A stretch of 18,471 nt of DNA from an uncultured Acetatifactor sp. (GTDB lineage Bacteria > Bacillota > Clostridia > Lachnospirales > Lachnospiraceae), in NCBI GenBank assembly GCA_910587555.1, contig CAJULV010000074.1, positions 1-18,471 on the forward strand. The letters are read 5' to 3'. This document shows, in pieces, positions 11,909-18,471 of the stretch. The position numbers were made by a program, and so were the translations under genes. How positions within the stretch are numbered: the stretch's first letter is position 1; every line of letters starts with the position of its first letter. The notes beneath the pieces were generated by a model that saw nothing but the letters and a program-made list of their open reading frames with translations, was not told the origin of the DNA and searched no databases.

Positions 11909-13741
11909 ATGAAACAAAAAAGAGAAGACGTTAGGAATGTTGCCATCATTGCCCATGTAGACCATGGCAAAACAACCCTGGTGGACGAGCTGTTAAAACA
12001 AAGCGGTGTATTCCGTGAAGGTCAGGCAGTGGCGGAGCGCATTATGGACTCCAATGACATTGAGCGGGAACGCGGAATTACCATTTTGTCCAAAAATACT
12101 GCCGTCATGTATAAAAACACAAAAATCAATATTGTAGACACTCCCGGTCACGCCGATTTCGGCGGAGAAGTGGAACGTGTTTTGAAAATGGTAAACGGTG
12201 TCATCCTGGTAGTAGATGCCTTTGAAGGACCCATGCCCCAAACCAAATTCGTGCTTCGGAAGGCTCTGGAACTGAAGCTTCCAGTCATCGTGTGCGTCAA
12301 TAAAATCGACCGTCCCGAAGCCAGGCCGGATGAAGTGGTGGATGAAGTGCTGGAACTGTTCCTGGAACTTGACGCGGACGACTCCCAGCTGGACTGTCCC
12401 TTTATCTACGCCTCCGCAAAAACAGGCATTGCCTCCGCGGATTCCTCCGCCCCCGGCGTCAGCATGGAGCCGCTGTTTGAAACCATCGTCAACTACATCC
12501 CTGCACCTGAAGGCGACAGCGAAGCCGGCACCCAGGTACTCATCAGCACCATTGACTACAATGAATATGTAGGCCGTATCGGTATCGGCAAAGTGGACAA
12601 CGGCATCATACGGGTCAATCAGGAAGTCATTATCTGCAACCATCATGACCCTGACAAGCATGTTAAGGTAAAGGTCAGCAAGCTGTATGAATTTGACGGC
12701 CTGAATAAAGCGGAGGTAAAGGAAGCCGGCATCGGTTCCATCGTGGCGATCTCCGGAATATCGGACATCCACATCGGAGATACGCTCTGCTCACCGGATG
12801 CCGTCCTTCCCATTCCCTTCCAGAAAATCAGCGATCCCACCATTGCCATGCAGTTTATGGTAAATGACTCTCCCCTGGCGGGGCTGGAAGGAAAATATGT
12901 TACCAGCCGCCACATCCGTGACAGGCTGTTCCGTGAACTGAATACCGATGTATCCCTGCGGGTTGAGGAAACCGACACCACAGAGTGCTTCAAAGTCTCG
13001 GGACGCGGCGAGCTGCACCTCTCCGTACTGATAGAAACCATGCGCCGTGAAGGCTACGAATTTGCCGTCAGCAAGGCGGAAGTACTCTATCATACCGACG
13101 AGAACGGCAAACGCACCGAACCCATGGAACTGGCCTATATCGACGTCCCCAATGAATTTGCCGGTGTAGTCATCGAAAAGCTGGGGCAGCGCAGGGGCGA
13201 GCTGCGCAATATGGGCAGCCTCTCCGGCGGCACATACACCCGCCTGGAGTTCTCCATCCCGGCCAGAGGACTCATCGGTTACCGGGGAGATTTCCTGACG
13301 GATACCAAGGGAAACGGTATTATGAACACCATTTTTGACGGCTATGCCCCTTATAAGGGAGACATTCAATATAGAAGGCAGGGTTCCCTGATTGCCTTCG
13401 AGGCAGGTGAAGCCATCACTTACGGCCTGTTTAATGCCCAGGAGAGAGGCATCCTGTTCATCAGCCCCGGTGAAAAGGTATACGCCGGAATGGTGGTAGG
13501 TCAGACCGGCAGAAGCGAGGATATCGAAGTAAATGTATGTAAGAAAAAGCAGCTGACCAATACCCGTTCCTCCGGCTCGGACGAGGCCCTGCGCCTCGTA
13601 CCGCCCAAAATCCTCTCTATGGAACAGGCTCTGGATTTTATTGACACGGATGAACTGCTGGAGGTTACTCCCGACAGCCTGCGCATCCGCAAGAAAATTC
13701 TGGATCCCACCTTGCGAAAACGCGCTGCCATGCGGAAATAA
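11909..13741 (+). CDS. typA: Translational GTPase TypA/BipA
   Basis: The predicted protein has 610 residues, the usual length. It is a ribosome-associated GTPase of the EF-G superfamily that helps large-subunit assembly and growth under stress such as cold. The G-domain motifs are intact: AHVDHGKT (15-22), RGITIL (55-60), DTPGHADFGGEVER (77-90) and NKID (131-134). Beta-barrel and EF-G-like domains follow, and the C-terminal TypA domain contains GRSEDIEVNVCKKKQLTN and SSGSDEAL. The ribosome site GAGGT is nine bases before the ATG. The gene has its own promoter, a 185-nt leader with palindromes, and a strong terminator after the stop, so it is monocistronic. Confidence 0.97.
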   Translation: MKQKREDVRNVAIIAHVDHGKTTLVDELLKQSGVFREGQAVAERIMDSNDIERERGITILSKNTAVMYKNTKINIVDTPGHADFGGEVERVLKMVNGVILVVDAFEGPMPQTKFVLRKALELKLPVIVCVNKIDRPEARPDEVVDEVLELFLELDADDSQLDCPFIYASAKTGIASADSSAPGVSMEPLFETIVNYIPAPEGDSEAGTQVLISTIDYNEYVGRIGIGKVDNGIIRVNQEVIICNHHDPDKHVKVKVSKLYEFDGLNKAEVKEAGIGSIVAISGISDIHIGDTLCSPDAVLPIPFQKISDPTIAMQFMVNDSPLAGLEGKYVTSRHIRDRLFRELNTDVSLRVEETDTTECFKVSGRGELHLSVLIETMRREGYEFAVSKAEVLYHTDENGKRTEPMELAYIDVPNEFAGVVIEKLGQRRGELRNMGSLSGGTYTRLEFSIPARGLIGYRGDFLTDTKGNGIMNTIFDGYAPYKGDIQYRRQGSLIAFEAGEAITYGLFNAQERGILFISPGEKVYAGMVVGQTGRSEDIEVNVCKKKQLTNTRSSGSDEALRLVPPKILSMEQALDFIDTDELLEVTPDSLRIRKKILDPTLRKRAAMRK

Positions 13742-13786
13742 AAAACTCCATAGCAATTATTCTGAATCAAAAAGCTGCAAATATGG

Positions 13787-13811
13787 CGGGGAGAATTATC
13801 TCCCCGTTTTT
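13787..13811 (+). terminator. Intrinsic terminator of typA
   Basis: Perfect 8-bp stem CGGGGAGA (13787-13794), loop ATTA, TCTCCCCG (13799-13806), followed by five T (13807-13811). Confidence 0.95.
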
Positions 13812-14034
13812 ATATGCGCAGATCCATACAGCGAAAGCAATCACAGACCCGCTCTTAATCACAAAAATCCCCTTTTCCAATTCTCTTTCTGTTGGAATAA
13901 CTCTCGATAACGAACCAGACAGCAGTTCAGCCCAAGATAAAAAGATTTTCTGACTACAACACTATTCGATAAGTTAAATGTACCAGATACTTCTGTTTTC
14001 GTCAAGTCTTTTTTTGCAGACTCGTTCATTATTG
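13812..14034. other. AT-richer spacer without a recognisable gene
   Basis: Between the typA terminator and the promoter region of the small RHH gene I see no supported gene. A 67-codon minus-strand frame (13859-14062) has no ribosome site and no recognisable domain. A short AGTCT/AGACT pair flanks a T-run near 14010. Confidence 0.5.
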
Positions 14035-14111
14035 TGCCGTCACTTGAATATTTTGCCGTCATTTTGACACTATAATAAAGTCACTCGTAACAGCCGCGCA
14101 GTCGGCTGTTA
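14035..14111 (+). promoter_or_regulatory. Activator-type promoter and 5' hairpin of the RHH gene
   Basis: A perfect TATAAT (14071-14076) has no good -35 at 17 bases. Instead the direct repeat TGCCGTCA occurs at 14035-14042 and 14054-14061, 19 bp apart, overlapping where the -35 should be. This looks like a site for a tandem-binding activator. The transcript would start near 14083 and begin almost immediately with a perfect 9-bp hairpin, TAACAGCCG (14088-14096) / CGGCTGTTA (14103-14111). Confidence 0.5.
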
Positions 14112-14138
14112 TGTCCACTAATGACAAGGAGATGGCAT

Positions 14139-14336
14139 ATGGAATCAAACAAATCGAAATTTACATTGCGGATTGAAAGAGAATTACTGCAAAAGCTCCA
14201 TTATGTGGCAGAATATAACGGCTGTTCCGCCAACAACGAAGTGAACGAACTGATTAAGAAGCATGTCGACGAATTTGAAATGAAGGTAGAAAAAGTACCT
14301 TCAGACTGGCTGAAAGAAAACCGGCGCGTCAAATAA
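14139..14336 (+). CDS. Small ribbon-helix-helix (Arc-like) DNA-binding protein
   Basis: The predicted protein has 65 residues. The start is ATG at 14139, seven bases after GGAG; an ATG at 14121 is in frame but has no site. Residues about 7-46 fit a ribbon-helix-helix fold: the strand KFTLRIERE, helix LLQKLHYVAEYNG, the turn CSANN and helix EVNELIKKHVDEFE. A charged tail containing SDWLKENRR follows. Such proteins bind DNA as dimers and serve as plasmid, phage, antitoxin or stand-alone regulators. No toxin-like partner is adjacent, so an antitoxin role is not supported. The gene has its own activator-type promoter and lies in an accessory, repeat-bearing stretch. Confidence 0.75.
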   Translation: MESNKSKFTLRIERELLQKLHYVAEYNGCSANNEVNELIKKHVDEFEMKVEKVPSDWLKENRRVK

Positions 14337-14409
14337 GAAAATGTAAAACAGTGCATAAAAATACGTAATAACTTTCCCTATCTTTCCTGCATATGAAAGG
14401 CGCTCTGCC

Positions 14410-14470
14410 TGCACCATCCGGGGATTCTTCGGCGTCTGCCTGAAGCCCGTCGTTTAAAGGGGCTGGTGCA
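14410..14470. other. Foldable 61-base element after the RHH gene
   Basis: TGCACCA (14410-14416) and TGGTGCA (14464-14470) are exact complements. Inside, CGGG/CCCG encloses TTC-GGC-gtct-GCC-t-GAA, giving a nested rod with a small bulge. Its 3' arm overlaps a second repeat pair, AAGGGGCT/AGCCCCTT (14457-14464, 14496-14503), so the two folds exclude one another. No T-run follows directly. Confidence 0.4.
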
Positions 14471-14719
14471 TTATAGATTCAAATTCTGAATGAACAGCCC
14501 CTTATCTTCTCTGCAAATGTCACCTTCATAAATACAATATATTTCTATATGGTAATATCTATACTGAACAAACCGGTTTTCCGATCAGGACTTGAATTGA
14601 CAAATTCCTGAGACAAGAAATGGATCTGTCGCATTAAGGTTCACGGACACTGGATATAGGTATGCCTGATTGCCGGACATCCTGTATCTTGTGTAGAATT
14701 TCTTAATGCGGCAGCCCCA
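14459..14719. mobile_element. Remains of insertion-sequence ends or a MITE-like element
   Basis: GGGGCTGGTGCATTA (14459-14473) on the plus strand and GGGGCTGCCGCATTA on the minus strand (ending at 14718) face each other and agree at 13 of 15 positions. Two internal copies exist: an inverted GGGGCTGTTCATT (minus strand, ending 14501) makes 14459-14501 an imperfect palindrome, and CTGTCGCATTAAG (14626-14638) pairs with CTTAATGCGGCAG (14702-14714), 12 of 13. The enclosed 89 bp can fold into a long imperfect hairpin. No transposase is present. The terminal motif resembles ends of known IS families, but I cannot assign one. Confidence 0.5.
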
Positions 14720-14757
14720 TTCTGAATATTACGTGTCATTTCTTTATTTCGTACTTA

Positions 14758-17700
14758 TTATTTCTTTTTGTAAACTTTTCGGGCCGTAAATGCAGCTACC
14801 AATACACCTGCTATAAGGAGCATAAACACTACCACCCGAGATGAATCCCCAGTCTGAGGCGAAGTAACGGATCTTTCCGTTCCCGATGGCTGCTGTTCCG
14901 GTTGTGTCGGCTCCGGCTCTCCGGGTTTCGGCTCTTCCGGCTTCGGTTCCTCCGGTTTCGGCTCCTCCGGCTTCGGTTCCTCCGGTTTCGGCTCTTCCGG
15001 CTTCGGTTCCTCCGGTTTCGGCTCCTCCGGCTTCGGTTCCTCCGGTTTCGGCTCCTCCGGTTTCGGTTTCTCCGGTTTCGGCTCCTCCGGTTTCGGCTCC
15101 TCCGGTTTCGGCTCTTCCGGCTTCGGTTCCTCCGGTTTCGGCTCCTCCGGTTTCGGCTCTTCCGGCTTTTCCGAAGCTACCGGACCCACTTTTGAGAAGA
15201 TACCAATTGTATTGTCATAGCCGGCTCCGCCCGCAATTGTCTGCCACTGGCTGTTCGCCGCCCCAATTGCAGGAGAATTTTCCGACAGTTTGAAGTCATA
15301 ACCATATGAAAACACATCATAGTCTGCTTCCGGATACCAGCCTGCCGCAGCCGCGTTGGCTGCCATGGTCCACTTATTGGGATTGATTCCCGCCGCAGCT
15401 GTTTTCTCTGTATACCATTCGAGAGAATAATCTCTGTCGACATCAAATCCTTCCGGCATATGTACAATCGCTACTGCATCGGCAAATCCGGGATTCACAT
15501 TAAATATGTTATTCCCGGCATTACTGCCGAAATTACTTGTAATTTCATTAAAATTATAGAATAAGTTATAATCAAATGTGCTTGTCCCAGGGCTTTCCTT
15601 ACTGCCGCTCCTGGAATATACGATATTATTGTAAATCCCCACATTTAAAGCGTCATTTGCAAACACTTCTCCCCAGTCGGCAAGTTCCACTGTAGCGTTA
15701 TTGTTAAACAAAGTGTTATTAACAATGTCCACGTTGTCACAACGGAAAGTATGGATACCAGAACCGCCGTTTTCATAAACCAGGTTGTTCGCAATCAGAG
15801 TTTTGCCCTGATAATTATACGCGTGTTCGTCACAGGTATCCATAATGATACCGTTGCCGTCAGACAGACGGACAGTTCTTGCCTTCCACGGCATAAAATG
15901 TCTGTTGCCCGCAGAAATATTATCTCTGATTACAATCTTGTAATCTCCTGCATTGTCATCAATATCCACCGTCTCATTAAAGCTGATGCCGCTGTTTCCG
16001 TATATCCCCCACCAGCAGTTATTGACAACAGTACAATTATCGATCGTCACATAGTCGCACTGGCTGCCGCCGATACCGGTCCCGCTCAGCAATTCCGAAA
16101 CGCAGTTGCTGATTGTGACATGATGGGGAATGCTGACTGCTTCACTGACAGCGCCGTCTGCGGTCATTTTCCGCCCGGACGCAGGTTCTACGGTAATGCC
16201 GTTGGTATTGTAAGCTCCGACAGCCTGGTCCCAGCCCGCAATATACTCCGGGTCGTCCTGTGCGGCCATTTTGCCCCAGAAAGCCCCGAATGCATCCTCA
16301 TAGGACCTTTCATCTGAAATACCCCTTACAGTCAATCCCTCAATGACGATATAATTCGCAGAGATAACTAAATTGTTCCATACACTGTTTCCGCTGATTA
16401 CCGGGTTTTCGCCTTCTGCAGCTTTATAAGTAATCGGTGCATCCGGAAGCCCTGAACGGGTAATCACCAGCACACCGTTGCGTACCGTTTTATAAAGTGA
16501 CTCATCCGCCCCATATTCTTCGTCAGAATACCATCCATACGGTGTATCGCTGCCGTAGATCAATACCGTATCGCCGGGTTTTGTCTTATCATGTGCAGCG
16601 GCAAGCGTCCTCAGTGCCGTATCATGGCTAAGGCCATCATTCCCATCGCTACCGGTGTCTCCGTCAACATAATATGTCAGGTTCGTAGGCTTATATTCTA
16701 CTTTGACCTCAATACGAGTGCGATGTGCGGCACCTTCCTGGTCGGCTGCAGCAATCCAGAAGCTGATGCTTGCAGCGCCTTCTGTAACAAAATCAGAGTC
16801 CGGTGCGGTATATGTCCACTCTCCGGTTACCGAATCGACAACTACCGTGCCCTTAGCCGTGTCAAAACCGCCTTCCAGGGAATAAGACAGAACATCACCT
16901 TCGTCAGCGTCCGTCACGTTTACTTTGCCGGATACACTTCCTCCCTGCTGCACAGAATAACTATAATATTCTGTTCCTGCTGGCGGCGTATTTCCCCCCC
17001 TGGGCATCAGATTGGAATTATTGATCAGCAATGTAGCCAGACCCTTTAATGCCTCACCGGCCCATGCATTGAACGGCACCCAGTATACAGGGTCGGCAAG
17101 GCTGAAATTACTGTCAGGATTGCTCATGTTGCCGGTTTTGAGTGAGAAACTGATTTCGGAATAATTCCGGCGCACAATGTCTTCACCGCCTTCGTTCTCA
17201 ACCGTATCTCCGTTTACTCCCGCCTCAGTAAGCAGTTCCCATGGATATCTCACCACGACTGCATAGGAACCGTTTCCAAGATTATATCTTGTTACGGTAA
17301 GCCCTGTTTTGTCGGATGCCGTAATATTCATCTGCCTCCATGTCTCTGCCGCACATGGATTCCATTGCAGTATACTGCTGTAAGTACCTCTCGCCCCGCT
17401 TCTTCTGTTGTCGCCCGACATCAGCACTTCCACGCCCGGAAACGCACTTCCTGCGCCTTCTATCAGCATGCCCAGATAGAAATGATCGGCATCCGAAAGA
17501 GATGCGAATTTCAGCTCAGCACCGGGAATACCTGTGAATTCCAAAGAATATTCATCACTGAAATTCCAGATTTCCGCATCCCAGACCGATGCGTCTGCAG
17601 CTCCCGTTTTATCTAATGTAAAGGGTGTTCCGCAAGCAGATATAACCGGTTTCCTTGTGTCGTACAGACACACAATCCCCCATGACGAAGGATTATTATA

Positions 17701-18471
17701 TGTATGTGTATCAGTCCAGGTAATCTCCTTCCTGGCATTTCCGGTATAACTGTCATTATCATCATTTCCCACATCAAGGCCGAGTACCATGCCGTCTTCA
17801 GGGGACACACCGAACGCATCCCAGGGAATTGCAACTTCCACCGTAAAGCCGGTTCCCGGCACTACAGTAACCGCCTTCTGAATCTTTCCGTCCAGGGCAT
17901 GTGTCTCTTCCCATGGAGCGGCATCATAACCGCAGACCTTCATTTCACCGTCATGACGAATCATAATCTGCGTATCGTTTACTCTGTCAAATTTTTCCCC
18001 TCGGCTGTTATCGGGATCGATATAAATCTCCACACCATCATCCAGATAGATATTATCATGATCATTAAGGATACCGTTATCCTTTGTAATGACATCACTG
18101 TCCAATATCGTAATTCCAATGTAGAAATTTGTGTCATCCCATACGGCCGCAAAGCTGCCTGTATTGTTGTTGATAGTAAAATCCGCCAGATAATCGATGC
18201 TGTAGCTGTCTGCCGAATCCCAGATACCCTCTGTCAGATTTCCGTCAATCACCATGGTATCCGCAGTTTTCCCGGCCATGGCCATAATTGTTTCATACCG
18301 CCCGGATGTCTCCCCTGAACGGACATTGGCAAGAACTGCGCTGTTCAATATTGCTTCTGCCCCAATCAAGTCTCCGCCAGAGACATCTGCCCCAACCACC
18401 ACATCGCCTCCGGATACATCCGCTTCCTGTAACTTATCTGTATCTGAAATCCCCTGGCCAAAAACATCCTT
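14758..18471 (-). CDS. Large cell-wall-anchored surface protein, partial (N-terminus beyond the window)
   Basis: The frame is open to the right edge, so at least 1,237 residues are visible and the signal peptide is missing; the GTG at 18402 is not a real start. The order along the visible part is: a repeated ADVSGGD element; a CBM9/DOMON-like domain (nt about 18260-17650); a second, more divergent one (to about 17010); a cadherin/VCBS-like domain (NVTDADEGDVLSYSL, about 16985-16690); a right-handed beta-helix (YYVDGDTGSDGNDGL start, many VTISNC/VIRDNI/VDIVNNT rungs, about 16685-15180); sixteen PEEPK-type repeats; SPQTG, a hydrophobic helix and RKVYKKK. The last three are a wall-spanning stalk and sortase signal. 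Probable role: binding or cleaving polysaccharide at the cell surface, possibly as a lyase. Catalytic residues cannot be assigned. Confidence 0.88.
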   Translation of the reverse strand, partial: KDVFGQGISDTDKLQEADVSGGDVVVGADVSGGDLIGAEAILNSAVLANVRSGETSGRYETIMAMAGKTADTMVIDGNLTEGIWDSADSYSIDYLADFTINNNTGSFAAVWDDTNFYIGITILDSDVITKDNGILNDHDNIYLDDGVEIYIDPDNSRGEKFDRVNDTQIMIRHDGEMKVCGYDAAPWEETHALDGKIQKAVTVVPGTGFTVEVAIPWDAFGVSPEDGMVLGLDVGNDDNDSYTGNARKEITWTDTHTYNNPSSWGIVCLYDTRKPVISACGTPFTLDKTGAADASVWDAEIWNFSDEYSLEFTGIPGAELKFASLSDADHFYLGMLIEGAGSAFPGVEVLMSGDNRRSGARGTYSSILQWNPCAAETWRQMNITASDKTGLTVTRYNLGNGSYAVVVRYPWELLTEAGVNGDTVENEGGEDIVRRNYSEISFSLKTGNMSNPDSNFSLADPVYWVPFNAWAGEALKGLATLLINNSNLMPRGGNTPPAGTEYYSYSVQQGGSVSGKVNVTDADEGDVLSYSLEGGFDTAKGTVVVDSVTGEWTYTAPDSDFVTEGAASISFWIAAADQEGAAHRTRIEVKVEYKPTNLTYYVDGDTGSDGNDGLSHDTALRTLAAAHDKTKPGDTVLIYGSDTPYGWYSDEEYGADESLYKTVRNGVLVITRSGLPDAPITYKAAEGENPVISGNSVWNNLVISANYIVIEGLTVRGISDERSYEDAFGAFWGKMAAQDDPEYIAGWDQAVGAYNTNGITVEPASGRKMTADGAVSEAVSIPHHVTISNCVSELLSGTGIGGSQCDYVTIDNCTVVNNCWWGIYGNSGISFNETVDIDDNAGDYKIVIRDNISAGNRHFMPWKARTVRLSDGNGIIMDTCDEHAYNYQGKTLIANNLVYENGGSGIHTFRCDNVDIVNNTLFNNNATVELADWGEVFANDALNVGIYNNIVYSRSGSKESPGTSTFDYNLFYNFNEITSNFGSNAGNNIFNVNPGFADAVAIVHMPEGFDVDRDYSLEWYTEKTAAAGINPNKWTMAANAAAAGWYPEADYDVFSYGYDFKLSENSPAIGAANSQWQTIAGGAGYDNTIGIFSKVGPVASEKPEEPKPEEPKPEEPKPEEPKPEEPKPEEPKPEKPKPEEPKPEEPKPEEPKPEEPKPEEPKPEEPKPEEPKPEEPKPEEPKPGEPEPTQPEQQPSGTERSVTSPQTGDSSRVVVFMLLIAGVLVAAFTARKVYKKK
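14926..15165 (-). repeat. Sixteen 15-bp repeats encoding PEEPK
   Basis: Exactly 240 bp, sixteen pentapeptides: fifteen PEEPK and one PEKPK, then a variant PGEPE. The DNA units mostly alternate between two synonymous spellings, giving a 30-bp higher-order period. This indicates expansion by slippage of a two-unit block. It encodes a stiff proline-rich stalk through the cell wall. Confidence 0.95.

Noticed and set aside
11993..13756. Several long minus-strand frames opposite typA
   Set aside because: Shadows of the highly conserved typA coding frame; no start signals or domains.
13859..14062. Sixty-seven-codon minus-strand frame in the spacer after typA
   Set aside because: No ribosome site, no recognised family, and it overlaps the promoter region of the RHH gene.
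14926..15165. Regular short repeats as a possible CRISPR array
   Set aside because: Units are contiguous 15-bp coding repeats with no unique spacers.
14886..15293. Plus-strand Pro/Ser/Val-rich frame across the repeat region
   Set aside because: It is the complement of the PEEPK repeats; any frame through such a 15-bp repeat stays open.

Overview
The window looks like chromosomal DNA of a Lachnospiraceae-type member of Clostridia. I infer this from protein style (YerC/TrpR regulator, DUF1836 regulator, two-OB-fold SSB-like protein, bactofilin plus M23-like pair, a surface protein with an SPQTG sorting signal), strong GGAGG ribosome sites, sigma-A-type promoters, and a base composition near half G+C by eye. 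No species can be named from the sequence alone. Most genes are housekeeping or conserved hypotheticals. The possible novelty lies mainly in intergenic RNA-like structure and in proteins that have lost expected active-site residues.

Layout. 0.1-2.1 kb: an SPFH protein with three zinc ribbons (minus) diverges from a cysteine-containing HTH regulator (plus). 2.3-4.0 kb: an orphan NMT1/SsuA-like binding lipoprotein and a DUF1836 regulator (both minus). The regulator frame is split by a -1 shift that falls exactly on a canonical slippery heptamer, and a palindromic operator sits inside its promoter. 4.3-6.0 kb: a YerC/TrpR-family regulator (plus) converges on a two-gene minus-strand operon, a membrane-anchored M23-like protein followed by a bactofilin. 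6.2-7.8 kb: a eukaryotic-type HisA (minus) diverges from an Asn/Gly/Thr-rich putative lipoprotein (plus) with a structured leader.

7.85-11.4 kb, all minus: dapB, dapA, a CobO-like adenosyltransferase and an SSB-like protein. dapA and dapB catalyse consecutive steps of the lysine/diaminopimelate pathway. dapA has an excellent promoter directly after the cobO-like gene and a leader of about 380 nt with at least four strong hairpins. I cannot match this leader to the lysine riboswitch or to a T-box, and I consider it the best candidate for something undescribed. 11.9-13.7 kb: typA/bipA (plus), with a divergent intergenic region carrying repeated TCGACAAT palindromes and ending in a textbook terminator.

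13.8-14.8 kb is an AT-richer accessory stretch with a small ribbon-helix-helix protein and inverted repeats that look like the remains of insertion-sequence ends. 14.76 kb to the right edge holds most of a large cell-wall-anchored surface protein (minus). It has two CBM9-like domains, a cadherin-like domain, a right-handed beta-helix, sixteen PEEPK-type repeats and a sortase signal. Its N-terminus lies beyond the window.
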